Assembly (NCBI GenBank): GCA_964498125.1
Contig: CAZCGE010000148.1
Coordinates: forward strand, 1-58,937
DNA from: CAMDBL01 sp964498125
GTDB taxonomy: Bacteria; Pseudomonadota; Alphaproteobacteria; Rhizobiales; Hyphomicrobiaceae
Direction: 5' to 3'
Length of the DNA stretch: 58,937 bases
Shown piece by piece: positions 46,130 through 54,284 of the stretch (position 1 is its first letter; the number at the start of each line of letters is the position of its first letter). Below the pieces are notes generated by a model. It had not been told where the DNA came from and made no database searches. It saw only the letters and a program-made list of their open reading frames with translations. The translations under genes were made by a program, and so were the position numbers.

Positions 46130-46220
46130 GGTGCGTTAGGCCCGACACTTGATCCGGCCGTAACGCACCGTTCCGTGCACTGGCCAGAGCGGTGCGTTAC
46201 GGGCTACGCCCTAACGCACC
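46130..46220. repeat. GGTGCGTTA inverted-repeat array
   Basis: The 9-mer GGTGCGTTA occurs in alternating orientation at 46130-46138 (plus), 46161-46169 (minus), 46191-46199 (plus) and 46212-46220 (minus). The two facing pairs form hairpins with loops of 22 and 12 bp. The array begins 7 bp after the purS stop and ends 122 bp before higB. It is a different sequence from the other repeats in the window. Confidence 0.8.
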
Positions 46221-46342
46221 CTACGGCGGTGGTAGGTCGGAAAGCGTCGAGCTTGACGCGCGATCTGGCCTGGCCAAGATGTCGGTGGACATGAGCACGC
46301 GACTCGATCGCGATGGTGAAGCAACCGGCTTGAAATGGAACA

Positions 46343-46621
46343 ATGATCCGCTCGTTTCGCAGCCGGTCGTTACGCAGATTGTGGGTGCGGAACGATCCGC
46401 GACAGCTGCCGCCGCACGATGTCCCCAAGATCACGCGTATCCTGCAAATCCTGGACCAGGCGAAAGTGCCGGAAGGACTCGACCTGCCCAGCTACCACTT
46501 CAATCCACTGACCGGCGATCTGAGTGGCCGCTATGCCGTGACGGTGCGCGCGAATTGGCGTATCACCTTCGCCTGGGACGGAGTGGACGCCATCGACGTG
46601 GACCACGAGGACTATCACTGA
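46343..46621 (+). CDS. HigB/RelE-family toxin
   Basis: A 92-residue toxin of the HigB type, which cleaves mRNA in known relatives. The pattern is SLRRLWVRNDPRQLPPHDVPKITRILQILDQAKVPEGLDLPSYHFNPLTGDLSGRYAVTVRANWRITFAWDGVDAIDVDHEDYH. The RYAVTVRANWRITFAW segment is the strongest match. Its stop overlaps the higA start (TGATG), the usual HigBA arrangement with the toxin first. It lies inside the pur operon on the same strand, between purS and purQ. Confidence 0.9.
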   Translation: MIRSFRSRSLRRLWVRNDPRQLPPHDVPKITRILQILDQAKVPEGLDLPSYHFNPLTGDLSGRYAVTVRANWRITFAWDGVDAIDVDHEDYH

Positions 46622-46941
46622 TGCCACGCAAGACCAAACCCATCACGCGACACCCCGATCTGCGCCCCACACATCCAGGGGAAATCCTCCGGGAGGACGT
46701 GGTGCCGGCCATCAACGTCAGCGTGCCCGAGCTCGCCCAGACACTCGGAATCACGGCACGAACGCTCAACGACATCCTGGCCGAACGCAAACCCGTGACA
46801 GCCGAGATCGCGCTGCGCCTGGCGGCGGCTTTCAAGCCGAGCGCCGAGATGTGGCTTCGCATGCAGTCGGCCTATGACCTCTGGCACGCCAGGCGCAAGG
46901 TCGACACCTCTGGCATCCGGCAATTGCAAGCCGCCGAATAG
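46621..46941 (+). CDS. HigA-family antitoxin (XRE helix-turn-helix)
   Basis: A 106-residue antitoxin with an XRE-type DNA-binding domain: HPGEILREDVVPAINVSVPELAQTLGITARTLNDILAERKPVTAEIALRLAAAFKPSAEMWLRMQSAYDLWHAR. The block after the helix-turn-helix is characteristic of HigA. Translation is coupled to higB through the TGATG overlap. Its C-terminal end lies 25 bp before purQ, so purQ may be co-transcribed with the TA pair. Confidence 0.9.
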   Translation: MPRKTKPITRHPDLRPTHPGEILREDVVPAINVSVPELAQTLGITARTLNDILAERKPVTAEIALRLAAAFKPSAEMWLRMQSAYDLWHARRKVDTSGIRQLQAAE

Positions 46942-46966
46942 CGAAGCAACCGAGCAGCGAACCTCC

Positions 46967-47662
46967 ATGCGCACCTCCGTCATCGTCTTCCCCGGCTCAA
47001 ACTGCGACCGCGACGTCAAGGTGGCGATCGAGGCGGTGTCGGGCCGGCCTGTGCAGATGGTCTGGCATGGCGATGCCAGCGTGCCGGCCTCGGACCTGAT
47101 CGTCATCCCCGGCGGCTTCTCCTATGGCGACTACCTGCGCTGCGGGGCGATGGCGGCGCACTCCGCCGTGATGCGCGATGTCATCGCCAAGGCGAAGGGT
47201 GGCACGCCGGTGCTCGGCATCTGCAACGGCTTCCAGATCCTATGCGAGTCGGGCCTGTTGCCCGGCGTGCTGCTGCGCAACACCTCGCTGCGCTTCATCT
47301 GCCGCGACGTCTGGGTCAGGGTCGAGCGCTCCGACAACCTGTTCACGTCGCGCTACCTAAGGGGCGAGGTCATCCGCGTGCCCATCGCGCACGCCGAGGG
47401 CAACTACTTCGCCGACGCCGCCACCCTCCAGCAGCTCGAGGACGAGGGCCGCATTCTGTTCCGCTATTGCGACGCCAGCGGCGCCGTCACGCCAGGGGCC
47501 AATCCCAATGGCGCCATGGCCAACATCGCCGGCATCACCGACCGGCGTGGTCGCGTGCTCGGCATGATGCCGCATCCCGAACGCCTGTTCGAGCCGGCGC
47601 TGGGCGGCTCGGACGGCCGCCGCCTGTTCGAGAGTGTGGTGCAGGCGCTGGCGGCGGCGTAG
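46967..47662 (+). CDS. purQ: FGAM synthase subunit PurQ (glutaminase)
   Basis: PurQ is the glutamine amidotransferase of FGAM synthase. The 231-residue class I amidotransferase starts MRTSVIVFPGSNCDRDVK. The catalytic cysteine lies in VLGICNGFQIL, and the His-Glu pair in MMPHPERLFEPAL. SYGDYLRCGAMAAHS is also typical. The start at 46967 is 25 bp after higA. It is expected to be transcribed with purC, purS and the intervening TA genes. Confidence 0.95.
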   Translation: MRTSVIVFPGSNCDRDVKVAIEAVSGRPVQMVWHGDASVPASDLIVIPGGFSYGDYLRCGAMAAHSAVMRDVIAKAKGGTPVLGICNGFQILCESGLLPGVLLRNTSLRFICRDVWVRVERSDNLFTSRYLRGEVIRVPIAHAEGNYFADAATLQQLEDEGRILFRYCDASGAVTPGANPNGAMANIAGITDRRGRVLGMMPHPERLFEPALGGSDGRRLFESVVQALAAA

Positions 47663-47724
47663 ATTTCAGGCGTAGGTTGGGCTGACGGCGCGCCTCAACG
47701 CAACCGACATTGGAGTCCACCGCC

Positions 47725-48375
47725 ATGCCCGTGTCCGATGCCGTGCTGAAGGTGCTGTCTGGATTGGCCACGCCGACCATCGCCAATGCGCTCGATGATG
47801 TGGCATTTCCCGGCATCATGCTGGGCCTGACGCAGATGGTGCCTGGCGTGCGCTGCACCGGCCGCGCCGTCACGGTGCTGCAGGTCTCCTCGCAACGCGG
47901 CGACTACACATCCGATGAGTTCAAGGTCGGGCACATGATCGATGCGGCCGGACCCGGCGACATCGTCGTCGTCGACAACGGCGGCCGGCCGGTGTCGACC
48001 TGGGGCGGGCTTGCGACTTACGCCGCCAAGGTGAAGGGCATTGGCGGGCTCATCGTCGATGGCGGCGTGCGCGACCGCGAGGAGATGGTCGAGCACGGCT
48101 TCCCGGTGTTCGCGCGGCACATGACGCCGCTGACGGGACGCTCGCGCATCAAGGTCGTCGCCATTGGCCAACCGATCGCATGCGGCGGCGTGCGCGTTAG
48201 GACGGGCGACGCCATCGTCGCCGATGGCTCCGGCGTCGTCTGCATCCCGGCCGAGCACGCCGAGAGGGTGGCCGAGTTGGCCAGCCGCTATAGCGCCGAC
48301 GACAAACTGGCCGAAGCGGAACTGGCAAAGGGCCTGACCTTCCGCGAGGCCATGGCCAAGTTCACGCGCATCTGA
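47725..48375 (+). CDS. RraA-like / HMG-CHA aldolase-family protein
   Basis: A 216-residue protein of the RraA/4-hydroxy-4-methyl-2-oxoglutarate aldolase family. The blocks are SGLATPTIANAL, then AAGPGDIVVVDNGG and the catalytic-type loop GGLIVDGGVRDREEM, where G-DG-RD matches the metal/substrate residues of HMG aldolases, and FPVFARHMTPLTG. Aldolase activity on 2-keto acid substrates is therefore possible, while a role in RNase E control seems less likely. The start at ATG 47725 is preferred over TTG 47710. It overlaps the following MFS gene (TGATG), suggesting uptake and breakdown of a related compound. Confidence 0.85.
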   Translation: MPVSDAVLKVLSGLATPTIANALDDVAFPGIMLGLTQMVPGVRCTGRAVTVLQVSSQRGDYTSDEFKVGHMIDAAGPGDIVVVDNGGRPVSTWGGLATYAAKVKGIGGLIVDGGVRDREEMVEHGFPVFARHMTPLTGRSRIKVVAIGQPIACGGVRVRTGDAIVADGSGVVCIPAEHAERVAELASRYSADDKLAEAELAKGLTFREAMAKFTRI

Positions 48376-49673
48376 TGGCGAACTCCAACGGCCAGAGCGA
48401 TGCACCAGCCGCGTCGACCGCCGCCCTCGATGCCGGCGAGACCCGTCTCATGCTGGCCGGCGTCATCGGCCTGACATTCGTCATGAACATGCTCGGGCGC
48501 GGCATCACCGAGACCTTCGCGGTGTTCCTGCTGCCGGTCGAGGCCGAATTCGCCGCCAGCCGCTCGGCGGTGGCGGCCACCTACTCGCTCTACATCCTGG
48601 TGCTCGGCTGCGCCGGGCCGTTCGCCGGCCAAATGGTCGACCGGCTCGGCATCCGCGCCTGCTATGGCCTCGGCGTGCTGGTGCTCGGCGCCAGCTATGT
48701 GGTGGCGGGCGAGGCGCAATCGCTCTGGCAATATAATCTGGCGATCGGGCTCATCAGCGGCGTCGGCGCGGCCTGCCTCGGCATGGTGGTCGCCTCCAGC
48801 CTGCTGTCGCGCTGGTTCACGCACCGGCTCGGCGCCGTCATGTCGGTGCCCTATGCCGCCTTCGGCGCCGGCGTGCTGCTGCTGCCGCCGCTCACCCAGA
48901 TCTTGCTCGATTTGCTCGGCTGGCGCATGGCCTACCGCATCCTTGGCCTCGGCCTGCTGGCGCTGCTGCCGCTCCTGCTGCTGCTGCCGCTGAAGCGCAT
49001 GGCGCAAGGCTCGGCCGAATGGCAGCGCACGCGCCGGCAGGCGGCCTCCGCCATGGGCAACGCCTGGACGTTGTCGCGCGCCATGCGCACAGGCGCCTTC
49101 TGGGGCATTCTCGCCGCTTATTTTTTCACCTCCGTCGCCTCCTTCAGCGTTGCGCCGCACATCGTCGCCTACCTCGTCGAGCAGGGCTTCGCGCCCATCG
49201 TCGCCGCCAGCGCCTTCGGCATGGCTGGCGCGCTGGCCGCCGCCGGCATCGTCGCCATGGGCGTGCTGTCCGATCGCATCGGCCGGGCGGGGGCGGCCAC
49301 CCTGTCCTACCTTTCGACCATCCTCGGCATCGTGCTGCTGCTGGGCGTCATGGCGTGGCCCTCGCTGGTGCTGGTCTACGGCTTCGTCGTCTTTTTCGGC
49401 GCCATGCAGGGCGCGCGCGGGCCCATCATCCTGGCCATGATCGCCACGCTGTACCGTGGCGGCAACGTCGGCTCCATCTTCGGCGCCATGTCGCTCGGCA
49501 TGGGCGCGGGCGGGGCGCTGGGCTCCTGGGGTTCGGGCCTGTTGCACGACCTGACGGGTAGCTATCTGATCTCGTTCCTGGTCGGCATTGCCGCCGCCTT
49601 CTGCGGCATGGCCTGCTTCTGGCTGGCGCCCAGCCTCCGGCATGAGCGGCTGATCACGAGAACGGGAGCCTGA
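48375..49673 (+). CDS. MFS transporter (OFA/monocarboxylate type)
   Basis: A 432-residue, 12-helix MFS protein. It matches the oxalate/formate and monocarboxylate subgroups: MLAGVIGLTFVMNMLGRGITETFAVFLLPVEAEFAASRSAVAATYSLYILVLGCAGPFAGQMVDRLGIR. A second-half motif GVLSDRIGRAGAATLSYL is also visible. The overlap with the RraA-like gene suggests that it imports an acid degraded by that aldolase; this is inference only. Its specificity cannot be read from the sequence. Confidence 0.85.
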   Translation: MANSNGQSDAPAASTAALDAGETRLMLAGVIGLTFVMNMLGRGITETFAVFLLPVEAEFAASRSAVAATYSLYILVLGCAGPFAGQMVDRLGIRACYGLGVLVLGASYVVAGEAQSLWQYNLAIGLISGVGAACLGMVVASSLLSRWFTHRLGAVMSVPYAAFGAGVLLLPPLTQILLDLLGWRMAYRILGLGLLALLPLLLLLPLKRMAQGSAEWQRTRRQAASAMGNAWTLSRAMRTGAFWGILAAYFFTSVASFSVAPHIVAYLVEQGFAPIVAASAFGMAGALAAAGIVAMGVLSDRIGRAGAATLSYLSTILGIVLLLGVMAWPSLVLVYGFVVFFGAMQGARGPIILAMIATLYRGGNVGSIFGAMSLGMGAGGALGSWGSGLLHDLTGSYLISFLVGIAAAFCGMACFWLAPSLRHERLITRTGA

Positions 49674-49821
49674 CCCGAGGCCGGACACTGCATCGGCATT
49701 TCGCATCCGCCTCTTGGCCTCGGCCCGCCCCCCTGCTATCACGCCCCCGCAAGCTGCGTGGTCCATCCAGGGACGCGCGTCTCACATCCACAACGCCCCA
49801 CGCTCAGCCAAGGTGCATGCC

Positions 49822-51033
49822 ATGCAGAAGATCAAAGTAGCCGGTACCGTCGTCGAGATGGACGGCGACGAGATGACCCGCATCATCTGGAAGGCCATCA
49901 AGGACAAGCTGATCCACCCCTATCTCGACGTCAATCTCGAGTACTACGACCTCGGCGTCGAGTACCGCGACAAGACCCGCGATCAGGTGACGATCGACGC
50001 CGCCAATGCCACCAAGAGGCACGGCGTCGCGGTGAAATGCGCCACCATCACGCCGGACGAGGGCCGCGTGCAAGAGTTCAAGCTGCAGGAGATGTGGCGT
50101 TCGCCCAACGGCACCATCCGCAACATCCTCGGCGGCGTCATCTTCCGCGAGCCGATCATCTGCCGGAACGTGCCGCGCCTGGTGCCGGGCTGGACGCAGC
50201 CGATCATCATCGGCCGCCACGCCTTCGGCGACCAGTACCGCGCCACCGACTTCAAGTTCCCGACCGCTGGGACCTTGTCGATCAAGTTCGTCGGCGACGA
50301 CGGCAAGGTGATCGAGCGCGAGGTGTTCAAGGCGCCGGGCTCGGGCGTGACGATGGCGATGTACAATCTCGACGACTCGATCCGCGATTTCGCGCGCGCC
50401 TCGATGAACTATGCGCTGGGCCGCAATTATCCGCTGTATCTGTCGACCAAGAACACCATCCTGAAGCAGTACGACGGCCGCTTCATGGAGCTGTTCCAGC
50501 AGGTGTTCGACACCGAGTTCAAAGCCGAGTTCGACAAGCAGAAGCTCACCTACGAGCATCGCCTGATCGACGACATGGTGGCGGCCGCCATGAAGTGGTC
50601 CGGTGGCTACGTGTGGGCCTGCAAGAACTACGACGGCGACGTGCAGTCCGATGTCGTGGCGCAGGGTTTTGGCTCGCTTGGCCTGATGACCTCGGTGCTG
50701 TCGACGCCCGACGGCAAAACCGTGGAAGCCGAGGCCGCGCACGGCACCGTGACGCGCCACTACCGCGAGCACCAGAAGGGCAAGGAGACCTCGACCAACT
50801 CGATCGCCTCAATCTTTGCCTGGACGCGTGGCCTCGCCCATCGCGCCAAGCTCGACAACAACCCAGCACTGAGCAAGTTCGCCGGCACGCTGGAGAAGGT
50901 CTGTGTCGACACCGTCGAGGCAGGCCACATGACCAAGGACCTGGCGCTGCTGGTCGGCGACCAGCAGAAATGGCTGTCGACCACCGGCTTCATCGACAAG
51001 ATCGACGAGAACCTGAAGACGGCGATGGGGTAA
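49822..51033 (+). CDS. icd: NADP-dependent isocitrate dehydrogenase
   Basis: A 403-residue TCA-cycle enzyme of the eukaryotic-like homodimeric type, which is common in alphaproteobacteria. Features include MQKIKVAGTVVEMDGDEMTRIIW, RSPNGTIRNILGGVIFREPIIC (substrate-binding serine) and WTQPIIIGRHAFGDQYRATD. The metal-binding aspartates are in DDMVAAAMKWSGGYVWACKNYDGDVQSD, and the NADP-binding region is EAAHGTVTRHYREHQKGKETSTNS. The start at ATG 49822 fits. It is followed by a palindrome at 51058 and the Phd/PIN pair. Confidence 0.96.
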   Translation: MQKIKVAGTVVEMDGDEMTRIIWKAIKDKLIHPYLDVNLEYYDLGVEYRDKTRDQVTIDAANATKRHGVAVKCATITPDEGRVQEFKLQEMWRSPNGTIRNILGGVIFREPIICRNVPRLVPGWTQPIIIGRHAFGDQYRATDFKFPTAGTLSIKFVGDDGKVIEREVFKAPGSGVTMAMYNLDDSIRDFARASMNYALGRNYPLYLSTKNTILKQYDGRFMELFQQVFDTEFKAEFDKQKLTYEHRLIDDMVAAAMKWSGGYVWACKNYDGDVQSDVVAQGFGSLGLMTSVLSTPDGKTVEAEAAHGTVTRHYREHQKGKETSTNSIASIFAWTRGLAHRAKLDNNPALSKFAGTLEKVCVDTVEAGHMTKDLALLVGDQQKWLSTTGFIDKIDENLKTAMG

Positions 51034-51057
51034 GACGGTAACAGGTACCGGTCGGGC

Positions 51058-51083
51058 GGGGTCAGACCCATGGGTCTGACCCC
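51058..51083. repeat. GGGTCAGACCC palindrome, copy 4
   Basis: GGGGTCAGACCC, AT and GGGTCTGACCCC form a perfect 26-bp palindrome, 24 bp after the icd stop. It is immediately followed by four T, so on the plus strand it looks like a short intrinsic terminator for icd. It shares its core with copies 1 to 3. Confidence 0.85.
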
Positions 51084-51149
51084 TTTTCGCACGACACCCC
51101 CAACAAAACCTTCAACACGCGTTTGACCCACGGACACTGATGCACTACA

Positions 51150-51167
51150 TTAGCCAACTTAGCTAAC
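51150..51167 (+). promoter_or_regulatory. Two tandem 9-bp boxes, candidate antitoxin operator
   Basis: TTAGCCAAC (51150-51158) is directly followed by TTAGCTAAC (51159-51167), ending 12 bp before the ATG of the Phd/YefM-type antitoxin. The second box includes the palindrome TTAGCTAA. Phd-type antitoxins autoregulate by binding paired operator sites at this position, so this is a plausible operator. Confidence 0.5.
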
Positions 51168-51179
51168 CCGAGCCCCACC

Positions 51180-51500
51180 ATGCCCATTGTCACCGTCCAC
51201 GAGGCGAAAACCAATCTTTCCGAGCTGCTGCGCCGCGTCGAGGCAGGCGAGGAGATCATTATCGCGCGCGGCGACAAGCCGGTGGCGGTGCTCAAGAGCT
51301 ATGATCGGGAGGAGATCGCCCGGCGTCGTAAGGCCGCGTTCGGCTGCCTGGAAGGGAAGTTCCCGCCAATCCCGGATGAGGTGTTCTTCACACCCATGAC
51401 GGAGGAGGAGTTCGGCATGTGGTCGCACACGGACGATCTGGCGCTCGATCCGCCACCCGCCGCCAAGTCCAAGGCGCGCAAGAGAGCTGCGAAGCCGTGA
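51180..51500 (+). CDS. Phd/YefM-family antitoxin
   Basis: A 106-residue antitoxin. The N-terminal DNA-binding domain is MPIVTVHEAKTNLSELLRRVEAGEEIIIARGDKPVAVLKSY, a close match to the Phd/YefM pattern. The C-terminal part, which would cover the toxin, is EEFGMWSHTDDLALDPPPA and ends in a basic tail (KSKARKRAAKP). Its stop overlaps the GTG start of the PIN toxin by 4 bp. Two 9-bp boxes precede the start. Confidence 0.9.
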   Translation: MPIVTVHEAKTNLSELLRRVEAGEEIIIARGDKPVAVLKSYDREEIARRRKAAFGCLEGKFPPIPDEVFFTPMTEEEFGMWSHTDDLALDPPPAAKSKARKRAAKP

Positions 51501-51883
51501 GGCTACTGCTGGATACGCATGCGCTGATCTGGGTGGTGCGCGAACCCCATCGGTTGTCTGCTCATGCCTCTCAGATCATCGCCTCACCTGCCAACAACAT
51601 CTGGGTCAGCGCGGCAACCGCATGGGAGATCGCGATCAAATTCCACCTGGGCAAGCTCATCTTCGACCCGGGCTACCTGCACGACTTCGACGGCCGGCTG
51701 CTTGCCAGCGCCTATATGCCACTTCCGGTGACCTCCCGGCACGCGACAGCAGGCGCTGCGCTTACCAGCAGCCACACCGACCCGTTCGATCGGGTGATCG
51801 CAGCGCAGGCCCTGCTGGAGGGCCTGACCGTGGTCACCGTGGATCGCGCCATCTCCGATCTCGGCGCACAGGTCGTCTGGTAG
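51497..51883 (+). CDS. PIN-domain (VapC-like) RNase toxin
   Basis: A 128-residue toxin with GTG start at 51497 inside the antitoxin stop. The PIN domain shows the first acid in LLLDTHALIWVV and the second in SAATAWEIAIKFHLGKL (E). The third and fourth are in SSHTDPFDRVIAAQAL (two D), with a C-terminal VVTVDRAISDLGAQVVW. These are the Mg2+-binding residues of PIN nucleases; relatives cleave tRNA or rRNA. It pairs with the Phd-type antitoxin, a frequent Phd/PIN combination. Confidence 0.9.
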   Translation: MRLLLDTHALIWVVREPHRLSAHASQIIASPANNIWVSAATAWEIAIKFHLGKLIFDPGYLHDFDGRLLASAYMPLPVTSRHATAGAALTSSHTDPFDRVIAAQALLEGLTVVTVDRAISDLGAQVVW

Positions 51884-52030
51884 GCGCGCCCGGCCCCTAT
51901 GGCCCCGGCACCAGGCGCGTCACTTTCCAGTCGAAGCCGCAGAAGCAATAGAACTGAGCGCAGCATCGTCCTCGTCGCGATGTCGGTGGAGCGCCACGCG
52001 CGTCGCCGGCAATCGCCCGCGTCTCACCCG

Positions 52031-52591
52031 TCAAAACTCCACCCGCCGATAGAGCGCATCGACGCCGATCTCGAAATCGACGCTCGCCAGCCGTAGCGTA
52101 TCCCCCGCCAGCAGCACCTCGCGCTGCCATTCGTTGGCGCGCCGGAACAGCTCGACCCGCGGCATCGCCTGCTCGATCAGGATGTAGTCCTCGAGCGTGG
52201 GAATACGCGAATAGGCATGGAGCTTCTCGGTCCTGTCGACCCGCTCGGTCGCCGGCGACAGCACCTCGCCGACCACCAGCGGGTTGTCGCGCCAGTCGAG
52301 CGACTGGTCGGAAGGCCCGCAGCACACCATCGAGTCGGGATAGTAGTACAGCTCCGCCCGCTCGAGCTTGACCCGCAGCTTCATGTCGGCCATGTAGGCG
52401 ACGCACCGATCAGGAAGATGCGCTCCCAGAGCAATAAACAGGTTGCCCGCGATACGATTGTGCCGGTCGCTGGCACCGGCCATGGCGTACATCGCGCCAT
52501 CGACGTACTCGTGGCGAACCCGGCTCGCCCGTTCCCTGACGAGATAGTCCTCCGGCGAGATGGTCTCGTTGATGCGTGCCGTATCTGCCAT
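52031..52591 (-). CDS. Uma2-family (PD-(D/E)XK) nuclease-like protein
   Basis: A 186-residue Uma2 protein. The block MSPEDYLVRERA-like (ISPEDYLVRERASRVRHEYVDGAMYAMAGAS) carries the conserved E and H residues. It is followed by VEVLSPATERVDRTEKLHAYSRIPTLEDYILIEQ (here VGEVLSPATERVDRTEK), the catalytic E and K of the nuclease fold. Uma2 proteins are abundant in cyanobacteria and some alphaproteobacteria; their role is not known. The start at 52591 (MADTARIN) is preferred. Its 5' region, 225 bp, includes a possible PIN remnant. Confidence 0.8.
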   Translation of the reverse strand: MADTARINETISPEDYLVRERASRVRHEYVDGAMYAMAGASDRHNRIAGNLFIALGAHLPDRCVAYMADMKLRVKLERAELYYYPDSMVCCGPSDQSLDWRDNPLVVGEVLSPATERVDRTEKLHAYSRIPTLEDYILIEQAMPRVELFRRANEWQREVLLAGDTLRLASVDFEIGVDALYRRVEF

Positions 52592-52715
52592 GGTTGCAGA
52601 ACCCTCGCTGCGGCGTCGGGACAATGATAGCACACTCGTCGCCCCGGCTGCAGGCCTTCGAGCGCGACGTTTACAGGGTGCCGCACTCGGACCGAAGGGC
52701 CCTCGAGCGGCGAGG

Positions 52716-52796
52716 ATGACGCATGTGGGTCGCCTGTTAATCTGCCACAATACGCGCATGCAGGCGGCCGGCTTCGCCGTCCCCGTGATCTGGTAG
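52716..52796 (+). pseudogene. Possible remnant of a PIN-domain toxin C-terminus
   Basis: A 26-codon stretch reads MTHVGRLLICHNTRMQAAGFAVPVIW then stop. The end, GFAVPVIW, resembles the closing strand of VapC-type PIN toxins (as in GAQVVW of the intact gene at 51497). The rest of the domain is missing upstream. I regard this as a weak case for a decayed toxin, because no start, acidic residues or antitoxin are present. Confidence 0.3.
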
Positions 52797-52816
52797 GCCG
52801 GCCGGCGTGGCGGCGT

Positions 52817-53437
52817 CTATCGCGCATTCAGGAACGAATGCCAGGTGCCGTCCGCGCCGATGGCGAGGCGCCAGAAAAGGTAGCGGCCGGTGCGGGCCAT
52901 CTCGTCCAGGACGGCGGGTGGGATGAGCTGGCGCATGGCCGCCGCCTCCGCCGGCGTCAGGTGCGCGCCGACAACTTCGGCAAAGCGCGGCCAGACGTAG
53001 AGGCGGTTGTTCTCGATATCGCGGCCGATGGGCAGGACGGCAAAGGGTTGGCGCAGGATCTCGCCCAGGATGCGCAGAACCTCCCTGCCCTCGCCGTCGC
53101 TCGAAAGGCCGCGCCAATAGGCGATGGGATCGGCCACGGCCGTGTCGGCGACTTCCGGCTTCAACTCGTTCCAATCGAGCGCGGTGCGCAACTCCTGAAT
53201 GTCGCCGCTGTCGACGGCGGCCAGGATCGCCGCGCGAATTTCGGCCACCGGTTGCGGCAGCGATTGCGGCCCTGCTGCCGGCTGGGGGGTACGGGCGGCG
53301 GGAGAAGCTTGCTTCCGAGGCTTGGCCACCGCTTCGGCCTGGCTGCGTGCGGCGCCATTTGGCCAATGGACAAGGCACACCGACACAAGTACCACTAGCG
53401 GCGCAATCAATCTGCGAGAGGCAAAGCCCAACGGCAT
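52817..53437 (-). CDS. Exported hypothetical protein
   Basis: A 206-residue protein with a signal peptide (APLVVLVSVCLVHWPNGAARS) and a Pro/Ala-rich linker (PRKQASPAARTPQPAAG). The mature domain has an alpha-helical start (EIRAAILAAVDSGDIQELRTALDWNEL), then DPIAYWRGLSSDGEGREVLRILGEILRQPFAVLPIGRD and a strand-rich end RYLFWRLAIGADGTWHSFLNAR. I do not recognise a named family. It is probably periplasmic. The start at 53437 is chosen from the signal peptide. It is divergent from the LysE gene. Confidence 0.65.
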   Translation of the reverse strand: MPLGFASRRLIAPLVVLVSVCLVHWPNGAARSQAEAVAKPRKQASPAARTPQPAAGPQSLPQPVAEIRAAILAAVDSGDIQELRTALDWNELKPEVADTAVADPIAYWRGLSSDGEGREVLRILGEILRQPFAVLPIGRDIENNRLYVWPRFAEVVGAHLTPAEAAAMRQLIPPAVLDEMARTGRYLFWRLAIGADGTWHSFLNAR

Positions 53438-53581
53438 GGCGAGGTGTCCATCTTTGCACAGAACGCCGGTGCAGGAGCTTGGCTGTCCCGCTTCGCCAGG
53501 CATCGAGGCGGCGTCCGCGGCATGCCGGCCGCCAGCCGCCCGGGATGATACCGCCCCGGCAGCGGGCGGAGGGCGTCAGTC

Positions 53582-54247
53582 GTGACGCTGCTGCCCAATC
53601 CGCTGATCATTCCCGTCGGCCTCATCATCGGTGTCCTTGTGGCCGCCCCGGTCGGTCCCGTCAATGTGCTCTGCATCCAACGCGCCATCCAGCGCGGGTT
53701 TCTCGGCGGCGTCGCGGCGGGCATCGGCGCCGTGCTGGGCGATGGCCTGATTGCCCTGTTCGCAGCCATGGGCGTTGGCGCAATATCGGGGGCGGTGCAG
53801 GACTATCGCACCGCCATCCAGGTGGTCGGCGGCTTGGCGCTGGCGGCCTTCGGCATCAAGCTTTATTCAACACAGCCGCACGTCGAGCCGGCTGATGCGG
53901 CCAGCAGCGGCACCAAGTCGATCGGCGATTATCTCTGGGATATCCCGCAGACATTCGTGCTGACCATCACCAATCCCGGCGCGGTGCTGAGCCTGTTTGC
54001 CATTTTCGGCGGCGTCAGCTCGTTCGTGGAGGTGCACAGCCAGGTCGACGCGCTGGTCCTGGTCGCCGCGACCATGATCGGCAGCTTGGCCTGGTGGGTC
54101 GGCCTGTCGCATGTCATCGGCCGCTTCCGGCATCGAATCAGCGAGCGCATTCTGGCCAAGATCAATCGGATCTCTGGAACCCTGCTGGTCGGCTTTGGTG
54201 CGCTGCTGGTCGGCGAGATCGCCCTGAAGATGGCGCACATCATCTGA
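53582..54247 (+). CDS. LysE-family transporter
   Basis: A 221-residue LysE-type exporter with GTG start. Its signature VAAPVGPVNVLCIQRAIQRGFLGGVAAGIGAVLGDG contains the PVGPVN motif, and VLTITNPGAVLSLFAIFGG matches the second conserved helix of the family. Six hydrophobic segments fit. It differs from the lysE-like gene at 21477, which has TPGPD instead of PVGPV. The substrate is unknown. It is convergent with the small gene at 54285. Confidence 0.88.
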   Translation: MTLLPNPLIIPVGLIIGVLVAAPVGPVNVLCIQRAIQRGFLGGVAAGIGAVLGDGLIALFAAMGVGAISGAVQDYRTAIQVVGGLALAAFGIKLYSTQPHVEPADAASSGTKSIGDYLWDIPQTFVLTITNPGAVLSLFAIFGGVSSFVEVHSQVDALVLVAATMIGSLAWWVGLSHVIGRFRHRISERILAKINRISGTLLVGFGALLVGEIALKMAHII

Positions 54248-54284
54248 TCGCGTGGCGCGCGCGCCCAATCTTCAATGCCAGCCT

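Noticed and set aside
48288..49766. 492-residue frame antisense to the MFS gene
   Set aside because: It is Arg/Gln/His-rich and lies entirely across a clear 12-helix transporter.
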